Source: Biomphalaria glabrata
Taxonomy: Eukaryota; Mollusca; Gastropoda; Planorbidae
DNA: 64,000 nucleotides
Direction of reading: 5' to 3'
Assembly (NCBI RefSeq): GCF_947242115.1
Contig: NC_074721.1
Coordinates: forward strand, 6,064,501 to 6,128,500
Of this stretch, positions 1 through 10,524 are shown in pieces. Both the position numbers and the translations under genes were made by a program. The notes under the pieces are model-generated. The model did not search any database. It saw only the letters and a list, made by a program, of their open reading frames with translations, and was not told the origin of the DNA. How positions within the stretch are numbered: the stretch's first letter is position 1; each line of letters begins with the position of its first letter.

Positions 1-1
1 T

Positions 2-1618
2 CAAGTCCTGCATTGTCCATCTGGTTTCATCTGTCTGGACGGGACGGTCAGTGTCAACGACACAAACACTTTGCTCAACATGTCTTCCTTTTCCCCAGAC
101 ACAACATATTTAGATATTTCTGGTATTGATGTGTCTCCAACGGAGAATTTTCTAAATATCCAACATTTAAAAAAATTGTTGGTTTTCATTGTTTCCAGGT
201 GTCGTATTGATGATAACACACAAATTATAGCTGATAGTAATGTGATTTATCATTTAGATGTCAGCTACAATAACCTTTCAAAATTTTCTTATTCCGATTT
301 GATTTCAAACTTTTTGAACATTTTTTTCCTAAATGTTTCACATAATACTGAGCTCCATTTTATTCCACGATTTTATTTCAGAAGGTTTGAGAAACTTACT
401 TACTTAGATCTTTCATTTTCTAAAATTAGTGAAATCAATTTAAAATATAATCAAGAAATGAAATATCTATATTTCTTAGAAACAAATTTAGAGAATATCG
501 ATCTGTCTGGAAATGCCAGATATCGAATTATTGACTTAAGAAATACTCGCGTTTCAGATACCACAAAAGAAAATTTTTTCAACAACATTAGTGTAAGAGA
601 TAAAGTGTTAGCAGACTACAAACTTTGTTGTTCATATTTCAGAGGAGAAAAACTTCTAGCTCATCAATGTGAAGCAGAAGAAGAAACTTTATCAACTTGT
701 GAGGATCTTATCGGACATTCTTTAAAACGAGTCTTTCTCTGGATTGTTGCAATTTGTGCAGTTTTGGGAAATATGATCTCTTTGGGCTACCGTATTTTAT
801 TTGAACGAGCAACACTTTACCTGCCATATTTATTATTTGTTACTTGTCTTGGTGTTTCTGATCTTCTGATGGGTATTTACCTTGTCATTATTGCCTCTGT
901 AGATGTAGTTTATAGAAATATCTACATTATATATGAATCTTCTTGGAAACAAAGTACACTGTGTCAGATAGCCGGAACTTTGGCCACATTGTCCAGTGAA
1001 ACGTCCACTTTTTTTATTCTGCTCATAACACTTGAAAGATTTCTGACCATCAGATTTCCTTTTGGTGAGCACAAAATCTCAAAATTGGGTAAATATGTTT
1101 TGATATCTTTAGCTTGGTGTTTGGGATTTCTCTTGTCTGTAATTCCCACAATGTATGAAGAAAATTCTTTATACTCCACTAATGGAATGTGTCTTGGATT
1201 TCCTTTGAGGAAGTCTAATGGTATCGCTTGGATTTATTCTGTGACCATATTTCTTTTCTTTAACTCTTTTTTGTTCATCGTTATCGCCATTGGTCAGTTT
1301 TTAATTTTCATGACAATATCTCAACATAGTTCTAAGTTTAAAACTGAATGTCAAACTTCAGCTAGAAGAGCAGATAACATTACAGTGGCTCTCAAACTGT
1401 CAGTAGTAGTGCTGTCAAACTTTATCTGCTGGTTTCCAGTTTGTGTCATGGGAATAAGGACAGTGGTCAGTGACTATGAAGTGACCAGTGAGACCTATTC
1501 CTGGATAATAGCTCTAGTGCTGCCCATTAACTCGGCCTTAAATCCAATTCTGTACACATTACCCCGCGTGTACAAATTATGGACAGAATTTAGGCGAAGA
1601 AAATCTTCAGCTGCATAA
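2..1618 (+). CDS. GRL101-like LRR/7TM receptor A, 5'-truncated by window edge
   Basis: The frame is open from base 2 to TAA at 1616-1618 (about 538 residues). The N-terminal half of the gene lies outside the window, so there is no start codon here. The visible part begins in the Cys-rich segment after the last LDLa repeat (HCPSGFICLDGTV), continues through leucine-rich repeats (LDVSYNNLS, FLNVSHN, YLDLSFSKIS) to a Cys-rich hinge (LADYKLCCSYF), and then a rhodopsin-type 7TM domain from about base 725. Seen motifs: CLGVSDLLMG in TM2, LERFLTIRFP at the end of TM3 (DRY equivalent), FICWFPV in TM6 and NPILY in TM7 (NPxxY). The cytoplasmic tail is only about 20 residues and basic (RRRKSSAA). The hinge and 7TM match relaxin receptors (LGR7/8) and snail GRL101 by family knowledge. 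No frameshift is visible in this part. Whether the missing 5' part is intact cannot be judged. Confidence 0.9.
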   Translation, partial: QVLHCPSGFICLDGTVSVNDTNTLLNMSSFSPDTTYLDISGIDVSPTENFLNIQHLKKLLVFIVSRCRIDDNTQIIADSNVIYHLDVSYNNLSKFSYSDLISNFLNIFFLNVSHNTELHFIPRFYFRRFEKLTYLDLSFSKISEINLKYNQEMKYLYFLETNLENIDLSGNARYRIIDLRNTRVSDTTKENFFNNISVRDKVLADYKLCCSYFRGEKLLAHQCEAEEETLSTCEDLIGHSLKRVFLWIVAICAVLGNMISLGYRILFERATLYLPYLLFVTCLGVSDLLMGIYLVIIASVDVVYRNIYIIYESSWKQSTLCQIAGTLATLSSETSTFFILLITLERFLTIRFPFGEHKISKLGKYVLISLAWCLGFLLSVIPTMYEENSLYSTNGMCLGFPLRKSNGIAWIYSVTIFLFFNSFLFIVIAIGQFLIFMTISQHSSKFKTECQTSARRADNITVALKLSVVVLSNFICWFPVCVMGIRTVVSDYEVTSETYSWIIALVLPINSALNPILYTLPRVYKLWTEFRRRKSSAA

Positions 1619-1708
1619 TTCTAAAAATTTTCCTTCATTTTTGTTTTCATATATATAATTAGATTTTAGACTGACATGTTTTATGATATGGAACATTTTC
1701 AATTACTT

Positions 1709-1714
1709 AATAAA
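1709..1714 (+). promoter_or_regulatory. candidate polyadenylation signal of receptor A
   Basis: A canonical AATAAA lies about 90 bases after the stop codon of receptor A, a reasonable distance for a short 3' UTR. Position and motif only; no transcript evidence. Confidence 0.45.
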
Positions 1715-1861
1715 ATGTTATCGTGTATCATGATTTTCATCTTGAGCATTATAATTTAATTTTTATTTCCAGTATATTAAACTTGTTCATAAAACAACAT
1801 AACTTATTCAAAACCTTTTTGGTAGATCTACTATGTTTGTTTGTTTTAAATGTTTCTGATG

Positions 1862-2032
1862 CTCCTTCAGAGTTGAAGATAATGAACTTCTTAGTACAAA
1901 CCTTCCACATGACAACGGGGGATGGGAGCGGGAAGGGTTTGAACCCGGGACTATCGAAAAGTTCGAACGACTGGCCAGAGCACAAACCGCACGACCGGGC
2001 AGCCCTTCCAGCCAGGCAGCCATCTACATCTC
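1862..2032 (-). repeat. tRNA-derived SINE, family 2 (minus orientation)
   Basis: Read on the minus strand this begins GGCTGCCCGGTCGTGCGGTT (A-box-like) and has a B-box GGGTTCAAACC, followed by a body ending near CTCTGAAGGAGC. Related copies lie at 42412-42550 (+), 54548-54703 (-) and 62430-62570 (+). The dispersed copies and internal pol III promoter boxes mark it as a tRNA-derived SINE and not a tRNA gene. Confidence 0.75.
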
Positions 2033-2589
2033 AATGCAAGTTTAATTGCTAAACAAATCTTAATTTTTAATCTTTTTGTACTCCTTTATTATTTATTATT
2101 ATTTTTAAAACGAGATTCCCCGTATTTATCTGTGAAAATAAAACACGTTTTGCATACATTTATTTTTTTTAATGTTTTTCCTGAAAGTGAATTTCCCCAC
2201 CTTTGTATCGTACATTGATCTTGTCTGTCGCATTTAATTCTTCTGTGGCATTATTTACGTTTCCTATAGCAAGATTTAATGATAAGAAATCATACTACCA
2301 AATACTACCAAATACTACCCCTACTTCTATGTTATTGCTACCATTATTGACTTCTGGAAAAAAAAATCCTTTACTTTTCTTGAGCATCTGATTGGTTTAT
2401 CTTCATCTTTCAAATAGGTCCGTTTCATTTTCTTACCGATTTTCGAAAAAGAGCCCCTATAAAGATGTTACCTTTCATTTTCTTGTCAATTTTTTTTCTG
2501 CTAAAGAGAATCAAAGTTCATTGTATGTTATTATTATTATATTATTTGTATTATTATTATTATTTTTATTATTATTATTATTATATTTT

Positions 2590-2870
2590 GTTATAAAACA
2601 TAATGTAATAAATTTATATAACATAATGTAATGAACTCATAAAAAGCTTAATTTAAATAACTTATCTAGCATAATGTATTACATTTATATAGGATAATGT
2701 AATAAATTTCTATAACATAATGTAATAAACTTATATAGTTTATAGTAATAAACATATCTAGGATAATGTAATAAATTTATATAACAAAATGAAATACATT
2801 TATATAACATAATGTAATACATTTGTATAACATAACACACACATTTATATCATATAATGTAATAAACGTA
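2590..2870. repeat. AT-rich minisatellite, ~23-bp unit
   Basis: About ten imperfect copies of a unit close to ATAACATAATGTAATAAATT. Units vary at several positions and some have small indels. It follows an ATT-rich microsatellite (about 2525-2590). Confidence 0.8.
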
Positions 2871-2934
2871 TATTATTCCTCTACAAATAAATATTTGGAT
2901 GCTAAAACACCCCGGAGCGTCAAGTTGTTATTAG

Positions 2935-3190
2935 TTTCTACCTCAGTCCCTCTCTATTACTCTCCCGCTCTTACCCTCTCTTTCTATCTCACTCTCTCCC
3001 TCTTTTACTCTCCTTCTCTCTACCTCTACTTCTCTTATTATCTCTCCTCATTTTCTCTCCTTCGCTTTCTTTCTTTCTCTCTTCCTCTTTTTCTCTTTCC
3101 GTTTCTCTCTCTCCTCTCTCTTTTTCTGTCCTTCTTTTTTTTTCATTTTCTCTCTCTCTCTCTAGCTCCCTACTTCTATATTAGCACTGT
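2935..3190. repeat. polypyrimidine (CT-rich) tract
   Basis: Roughly 250 bases made almost only of C and T on the + strand, with runs such as TCTCTCTCTCTC. It produces a spurious open frame rich in Leu, Ser and Phe. Such tracts can form triplex DNA; no function is claimed. Confidence 0.85.
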
Positions 3191-3210
3191 TTATTTTAAT
3201 TGTCTCTAAA

Positions 3211-4059
3211 AAAATATACGTTTGATTTGGATAGGAACGGCCAGCGTTATAACGCGTCCCTCCCTCATACAAACATAATTGTGGCCGGTAAATTATTGTA
3301 TCATTTTTTCCATCCTCTCACCCCCAACACAAATGTTCGGCTTCAATACTAGCTCTGGCTTTTCTCGACTTCAACAACCAACATGGAAATGTTTAAAAGC
3401 TTCTATTTTAGCTTTTCGTTCCTATCTGCACAAACAAAAATCCTCCCAAAAACATACACAAACACTCATTTAATAGAACCTCAAAAATATTTGCTGTTTT
3501 CGTGAAAAAAAAAAATGAAAATATCTATCTGGTTTTGTTAGTTAAGCTTTTTTTTAGTATCACCAATGGGGAGTTTAGAACCAAGGAATAATGGATTTCA
3601 AGAGTGTATATACTTTTTTTACACACGCTTTCACGAAGCTATTTCCTATTTAAAGGAAAATAAAAGAAAATTTGCTAAAAACTTGAAAAGAAAATAATAC
3701 GAACTCGATTTTATTGTGTTATTAAATATTTCGGTCATCGGGGAAATACCAAACATCAATATCAAAGGTTTAATTAAATCTTGTGATTTGCAATGCAGCG
3801 TTCAGATCGCTATTATTGAGCACTAAAGAGATAAAAGTAACCTGCATACGAATTTTCACTTGAATTCGTTCGGTAATTGCTCAGAATTCTTGATAGCCCA
3901 ATGACTAAATAGTATTATACGAATATATTCTTTGATTTGTTCTTAGGTTTTTTTTTGGTACACAGTGTTGTTCTCTTTGTTGTTTTATCATGTTTTCCAT
4001 AAGTTGTTATATATTGTTCCAGTGCTTTTATTGTGTTGTTTTACACACGTTCACATACC
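3211..4059. other. intergenic, nothing recognised
   Basis: AT-rich sequence with no frame resembling a known protein and no clear repeat ends. I see no gene here. Confidence 0.5.
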
Positions 4060-4530
4060 GAGGCATCATCATAGCTGTTGATATGGAAGCCTACCATGAC
4101 AAAGCGGGCCGAATAGGAAAGACAGGCTGCATTTTCCAATGACTGGTGCCTATCTGGACAATTCAAGCTATTGGACTTGGGACAAAATACACCTACTTAA
4201 CACAATCGTCATCCCAAAAGCAACGAATGCATGCGAGAGTCATCTGCTCAAATTGAGAAAAGACTAAATGTGGCTCAACAAAAATGGCTAAGACGGATTT
4301 TAGAGTTACAAAGATCGGGTCCCAGACAAATGAATCCTATGCCAAACTGGGACTCAATTACTAAGAGTTGCAATGACATGGACGCTAATACGAGGAAAAA
4401 GCAGAGACGTTATCGTATAAATTGGCGGCACACTTTTATGTAGGACCTCAGAGCAGTGGACACCAGGTGGAAAGGACAGATCCTGTGTGGGGCAGCTCGC
4501 CGCCCAATGCGCGGGAGGATCTAAGTCTAA
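4060..4530 (+). mobile_element. LINE (non-LTR retrotransposon) 3' end, decayed
   Basis: Translated pieces in shifting frames match the C-terminal end of a common invertebrate LINE reverse-transcriptase ORF: a segment like TLLNTIVIPKATNACE, then EKRLNVAQQKWLRRIL, and finally an end like DLRAVDTRWK with AAQCAG just before the stop. Frames are broken between these segments and the middle looks shortened. No 5' part is present. Clade not assigned. Confidence 0.7.
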
Positions 4531-4817
4531 GTCATAAAGTATTCTCCATTGCGCTCTATTTTCTAGCTGTTATGTAAACTGCTCAATGCGATCTGACAAT
4601 AGATCGAAATGTCTATGATCAAGTGACATTTAACGACATCCCAACCAATGCTGCTAATCAACTATTAATAAATGTTAACTGCAGCATCAAAGACACACAA
4701 AAAAGACAGCAGATTCATTGTAGAACCAGTTTGGTTTAGCGTGACATTAATATGGATAAATGTCACAAAGACATGCCCATTTCTCACTACGGTTAATACA
4801 ATTTCTTTTTTCTAATA

Positions 4818-5031
4818 TAGCGCTACTTTCATGCTTAAAGCATGCTTAAAGCGATATTGTCCAATCTCATTTGTGGACCAGTTGGGGAGGGGGATAAGGA
4901 GGTATCTGGGAGAAGATTTTCCATTTCCGTGCTACCTTTAGACGCTCAGAAAACACTACTCTGCTCGAGTCGGGTGTCGAACCTCTAGCCATCTTTCATA
5001 GGTAGCCAAGCCAAGTTCTCGACCACGCTTC
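4818..5031 (-). repeat. tRNA-derived SINE, family 3 (minus orientation)
   Basis: On the minus strand it starts GGAAGCGTGGTCGAGAACTT (A-box region) and has a B-box GGTTCGACACC. The far end has the motif ACTTTCATGCTTAAAGCATG (a short palindrome) on the + strand. A closely related copy lies at 15822-16007 and a degraded one at 18182-18310. Confidence 0.75.
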
Positions 5032-5729
5032 CTTCTTATACTACCAATACAACAATACTATCAAACTATAACATCAACGTAATAACTTTCATGATCTTGC
5101 CTCTAAAAAGTAGTCGTGTAAGGTAACATTCAGATATAATCATTTTACCTTTTTTTAAAAACAAAAAACATTTGACAAAGTGATGTTACGAAACCTCACT
5201 GGTATGTAATGAGTTGTTGTTAAGAGTTCTAGTGAATTACCAATAGATAAAAAGTATTCCAATGTTCTACATTGAATGACGGCATTTTCAGATGAGGTTA
5301 TGAAACCAAGTCGGCTTCACGAACATATAACAATATCCAAAAAATAATTTAAGAATATTCATGAACAATTCTAAAATCTACTAAGTTTTATGATATTCTT
5401 TGAAAATGGATTAAAACCAAAATTATTTTTTTTTAAAACAATTATTTAAAAAAAACAACAACATATGTTACACAAAAAGACTTATTTCTGTTAGTGATGA
5501 AATATTATTTCAAAATTGTCTAGTTATGTAGCTTATGACGGCATATAGGGAACCATCAGTGGTTGGACAATGGCATAATAAGTAATGTAGAATAAAGAAC
5601 AGATCTATTCACTATTCACCTTGTGAGTTATGATACACAGGCAACATCTTAAGAAAAGTTTAGCCCGCAATTTCATTTCTATTTGAATCTAATTATAAAA
5701 ATTGTAAACAAAATACAAACCCATGCCGA

Positions 5730-6545
5730 AAATGCCCGAAAATAATCTCATCTTTCAACAGTTTTGTGAGACAAATAATGAAAAAGATGTTAGACTCTTG
5801 GTGTAAACTGAAGTTCGCTGGATTTCGAAAGTGGTTTGTTATTGCTCGTTTTGTTAAATACACTTTTTTTTCTGAGAAACAGGAAGATTCAACTGTTGGA
5901 GGTGACTTAAAGCGGGCTAATAAAATGGCTTTACATGGTAGGCATCTAAGGCAAATGAATGAAACCAAACTCCGACTGCAAGGAAAGAAATGTAGTTTCA
6001 TTGATTATATCATTTTTTTTTTCCTTTTATCGAGATATTAAATCTATTTTAAGGAGTTTTACAATCTCACATAACTTCTTTGTTGACAAATGAAGTACTG
6101 CCTAAGGACATCGATGTCTATGCAATTCACATAACAATGCTCTATGAAGAAATGACGATACGCTTCTAGGATGTAAATAAATATAAAAAATAAATATAAA
6201 TGACTATTATTAAAACATCTGTTACTGATGTTCAAATTGAGTTGCAGAAAAAAATAGATTTACACAATTATGTCTTCAGTAAAAAGAATGTTAACATAGG
6301 AGGCACAACAGAGATGTGGCTGCATTTGAATGTTTCAGTAAAATTCCAAAACTGTGGTCGAAAATGGGATTATTTTTTAGTTTATCCTTCAACATACATG
6401 GTAAACCTAGATTTAGTGCGTAACAAACTTAATGAATAAGCAAAGAAAGTAGCCACTAAAAGAGACCTTCGCCTTACTTTGGCTAATTTAAAGCTTGAAG
6501 TTTCTAATATTATCAGATTGCAGGAGGCACAATGGTTCCCATTAG
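5730..6545 (+). mobile_element. hAT transposase remnant (ZBED5/SCAND3-like), decayed
   Basis: Two broken open stretches (about 5766-6041 and 6200-6540) resemble successive parts of a hAT-superfamily transposase of the ZBED5/SCAND3 type: RQMNETKLRLQGK (family pattern LNxLNLxLQG), then TEMWLHLNVSVKFQNCG, YPSTYMVNLDL and, after a stop, KRDLRLTLANLKLEV near the C-terminus. Stop codons lie inside, so it is not functional. Terminal inverted repeats were not found. Family assignment rests on remembered motif patterns. Confidence 0.55.
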
Positions 6546-6784
6546 CTTAATTTCATTTTTTAGTGAATTCAGCAATAATAATATTTATATTAAAGGTAAA
6601 ACTAAGTTTATATTTAAACCTAAAAACACTAGATCCTACTATTCAAATATTTAAAAGGGGACTTTTCTTAAGATTTGAAAGAAAGTCATGACAATGAGAT
6701 TAATTTTTTAAATGTAACCACTGCTAATTATTTGACATAATTTTTGTATAATGATAATAATGGCAATGTCTTCAATTTCGAAAA

Positions 6785-7140
6785 TTACTGCTGAATGCAG
6801 TGTTTCACATAACTACGCAAACCCAGTTGCGACCTGCATATTTTCCCAAATTTTATGCAGGCAAAGCCGTTGTCTGCTGGCCGTCTATTTAAGTTTTCTT
6901 TCCGTATTTTGAGACCGTCTTCAATAATGACTTTTCTTCGAGTCTCAAATGTTTGACCCGCAGCTTTTGTGAGAGCTCTCCAACTGTCTCTTTCAGAGGC
7001 CATCTGATGCCAGAGAATGCTGTCAGATACTTTCCTCCATGCCAGTGAGGGCATCTTTATAGCGCTTACGGGGGGGCACCTCTGTAACTCTTAAGATCAC
7101 CAAAGAAAATCGCCTTTGGCAAGCAGTCGTGTCCCATGCG
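6785..7140 (-). mobile_element. LINE 3' end with zinc-finger-like tail, decayed
   Basis: A minus-strand frame (6785-7054) has DSILWHQMASERDSWRALTK followed further on by FACIKFGKICRSQLGLRSYV. This matches the end of a LINE ORF2 family whose C-terminus reads like DRxxWR...CxxCGRxCxSRIGLxSH. The first Cys pair is damaged, and the rest of the ORF is missing or out of frame. Confidence 0.55.
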
Positions 7141-7316
7141 GGATAAGTGATTTTGACAGCATACAAATTAATAAATAAATGACATTTTGTTCAAATTTAC
7201 TTTCTCACGCTTCTTCATAAATGTTTTTTTTTAGAGAGGGCGCTGGCGGATTTTTAAAAAGAAAAAATACGGAAAGGGAGCGCAGGTTTAAAAAGGTTGA
7301 AGACCACTGGTCTAGA

Positions 7317-7339
7317 GGTTAGGGTTAGGGTTAGGGTTA
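7317..7339. repeat. short interstitial telomere-like repeat
   Basis: GGTTAGGGTTAGGGTTAGGG plus three bases: between three and four units of TTAGGG, the metazoan telomere repeat. It lies next to a sequence ending GAAGACCACTG that looks like a hAT terminus, so it may mark an old insertion or repaired break. Confidence 0.7.
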
Positions 7340-8384
7340 AACCAAGAAGATAGATGCGTAAGCGTCTATCCAAATTTACATTTACTTATTTATTACATTG
7401 TAAAATTATTACTTTCAAACTAGTTTTCCCCATATGGCCAACGAGCTCAGCGATATAAATCAACTATTATATTTTTTAGAAAGATCCTTAGAGCAGTATT
7501 CGAGATCAAAATCGACTCTCCATGAGGGAGTGACTTGACTAGAGGTGTAAAAAAAAAACGCTGTAAAAAAGCTAAGGGAGATAATCCATGTGATGGTGAA
7601 AATATTTTTTAGCTAAGTGGAGATAAAACATGAGGAAATTAGATGATAAGAATTGAAAGTTGGCAATAGTATAATAAAATCATTTAATGCTAATGCAAAG
7701 ATTATATTAAATCAAAACCGCTTGACCAATCCTGATAAAACTTGGCAGAAATGTTCCTTGGGTACTAACTTAGACCGTAGTGTATGTATTGTAGCCCTAA
7801 AACACACTCAAGACCCTAAAAAGAAAAAGTTGACTAACCTTATTGAAGCATAATAACTTTGTAGTTCCAGCCCATAGTGATCATCTACAGGATCTGGATC
7901 TACAACTAATTTCAAGAACTACACTTTGCGCAGATAGTTTTTTACTTTGACACATGAAAATACACAATATAGTCTATTGATTTCATTCCATAGTAAAATT
8001 AACCTTCAATTTTGTGTTTCAAAAGCATTTTTACATCAATTCGTTCCATATATCTGAGAATTCAGAACGTCCTGACTTACTTATAATCCCTTTCATTTAA
8101 CAAATCGGGTAAACCCGTTTTGTACTTTATATCCTATTCATCTATCGCTTCTTTCCTTTTTAATAGATATGAATCTATTCGGGTAAATCAATTTTCGCAA
8201 AACTAATTTTTTTCGTAGCGAAAGAGAAAAACTTGAAAGGATCATAAGCTAAGTTTAAAATACATCTAAATCCAATTCACTAGATTAGTAAACACAAATT
8301 AAGGCCCGCAGGCCGCAGGTAATATCCGGCTAGTTCTATATAAGGCTAGCTGATACCCGTGCTTCGTTCTTCACCTTTATTTTA
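7340..8384. other. intergenic, nothing recognised
   Basis: AT-rich sequence with only short open frames of no recognisable family. Confidence 0.5.
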
Positions 8385-9094
8385 ACCTATTTAACCTATT
8401 GAACAGTTGGGGCAAGACAAATGATATGTGGACTGTCTTTCTCCATTTCTGTATTTCTTATGCTTAAATGGAACTTCTTTCAATGGCAGGCCCGCATATT
8501 CTTTTATGTCGTCTTCCCAGCCCTGTCTCTGTCTGCTTTTTCTTTGTCCCTGAAGGAGGGTCTCTGCTAGCCCCGAGGTCCATAGGATATGGCAATAGGG
8601 CTTTAGCTTGCCTTTTTGCACATTAGTTAGCACGTCATCGTGAGTTCTAACTTTGTCTTGCGGTCTTTATAAATGATATCTAGGAACAACTAATTTCATT
8701 CTCTTTGGTTCTGCAGTCAGTGTCTAAGATTCGTAAGCATATAAAATGTGGCCGCGACTAGGGAGGGCATCAGTCTGGTTTTAGTGTCAACGGCTATGCC
8801 TTTGTCTTTCCATATTGTTTTGAATCTTGCCTATGCTGCTGTGGATTGTGCAATTGTTGCTTGTAGATTAGGTTTTGTTCTTTCATCTGAGACGATAGCA
8901 GATCCAAGATATTTAATTTTACTGACACTTGTCAGCTTTTTACCTCCAATACTGATGCCACTGTTAATGCCCTGTTGGCTATTGGTCATATTTTAAAAAA
9001 AAATTGATTTGTATACCATTTGCGTCGGAACTCTTGTGTAAATGCATTACCCAATTAGATAGCTCTGCCTCTGTCCCTGGCAGACCATCTATGT
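8385..9094 (-). mobile_element. LINE reverse-transcriptase C-terminal fragment (copy 1)
   Basis: On the minus strand, frames read through a region like TSVSKIKYLGSAIVSDE, then ATIAQSTAAYARFKTIWKDK, and near the end RQRQGWEDDIKEYAGLPL. This is a widespread LINE ORF2 C-terminal pattern (RRGRQxxRWEDNIKEWTGL). It has several frame breaks and no 5' half. The same fragment in the same arrangement recurs at 19905-20643 upstream of receptor D, so it was carried along in the B/D block duplication. Confidence 0.75.
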
Positions 9095-9190
9095 CAGCGA
9101 TGGGCAAACTACGGACTGCGTGCCAAGTCCGGCCTTCGGAAAGGCTTAATACGACCGCCACATATTTAATAAAAATAGAAAAATTATAAA
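9095..9190. mobile_element. hAT-type element terminus (copy 1)
   Basis: Begins CAGCGATGGGCAAACTACGG, a typical hAT end (CAGNGATGGGCAAACTACGGCCC). The opposite end was not found, so the element is truncated or degraded. The same junction with the LINE occurs at 20644. Confidence 0.5.
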
Positions 9191-10524
9191 AAAATTACCT
9201 CATCATGTAAAAATTCATGCTTTTATTACGATAGGAAACTTAAGAGTAATATTATATTTAATTTGTATGATTTGAGACTTGGTGCGTTTACTGATTTAAA
9301 ATTCGCACAAACTAAGTAGGCATAAACAAACTTCAGTGAACGTTGAAATTGAAGACTCCTGTAAACAAGTGATTGTTTGGTGTCTATTGTCTCTTTATTT
9401 CATTGAGCGATTCTAAAATGTCAATTATAAAAGTCAAGCTGATTCAGGAAGTAATCGTTTTTGTTTTAAATAATAGTGCACGTAGAATTTTTTTCCATAT
9501 AAATTTAAGGTCAAACACTATGTCTCATGTATATATTGTTTGCTAATGACGAACGAAAACAAAAAGCTCAACACCATTATTAGGCCTGAAAAATCTTATT
9601 GAAAACGATTAATAGTTATAAGAAAGCTGTAATGGCATCATAATATACAATATTGCTCAAAGTGAAAAACCTTAGCATCTAGATTTGAATTGGAAAATTA
9701 GAAGATAACAATAAAAATAACATCACTGTTAGCCTCAAAGATTATTTAGCTTAGGTTCCGCTAGATTACTATGAGCGAAAGTATCGACTTAAATATATGA
9801 AATTGAGCGAAAACAAAGAGAATTGGTTAAAAACATTTCTAATTGCACAGATTTATTTTTGAGAGTCTTGATCTAGTACACATTTTTTTACATGACTAAT
9901 CCAAACTAATTTTTTCGCTTGTTTATCATTCCCTTTCTTCTTGTCTTTTGTCTACAGTTCACACTAAATCGCCGCACAAGACTGCTTGCGCTATGTTACG
10001 TAAAATACTTAACATGGACATTCGTACTTTATCATTCATAAATGTTACAAGCATTTGCAAATGTTACAAGCTCTATGCTATGTTCAACCTTATGGCACGT
10101 GTACACCATAATCCTCACGAAATAAACCCTCCCCGGCATGGCAATAAACATCACTCTTATCTATGATTTAAATGTAGCAATGGGGCGGAGTCTCATTCAT
10201 AGGCATGGAACATCTATTGAATACTCCAAAGATCATATCTCTCTTTCGCTTTCTAGTATACACATATTTGTGGTTATTCTTCATGAGTTCATCTATCCGC
10301 CTTCTTACAAAAAAAAAATGATTTCGTAAGAGTGGAAGAACAGTTTTCTGTTTTGATATTACTACTGTAAAATAAACTCGGTAGAAAGGGGTAATGTTTT
10401 TGCTTTTGTAAACAATATTTCATGGATGCAGTATAGCGTTACAATTTTTTTTTGGTTGAAAAATCGCTTGTATTTTAACGATATATTGTTTACGCATTGA
10501 CTATCTAAAAGAAATCAATAAAGA
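9191..10524. promoter_or_regulatory. 5' flank of receptor B, homologous to that of D
   Basis: No coding sequence. Long blocks align with the region upstream of receptor D: 9950-10070 (around ACTAAATCGCCGCACAAGAC) with 22945-23040, and 10180-10290 (around ATGGGGCGGAGTCTCATTC) with 23150-23260. Retention of these blocks may reflect shared promoter sequence or simply recent duplication. No clear TATA box was identified. Confidence 0.5.

Noticed and set aside
833-1179. Minus-strand open frames inside receptor A, and the same pattern in all other receptors
   Set aside because: They are antisense shadows of the conserved 7TM codons, recur at the same place in every copy and lack any known domain.
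2823-3209. Open frame of 128 codons over the CT tract
   Set aside because: Its sequence is only Ser/Leu/Phe/Tyr from a pyrimidine run, so it is low-complexity and not a gene.
7200-7311. Possible hAT element ending GAAGACCACTG
   Set aside because: Only one end is visible, with no partner end or target duplication.
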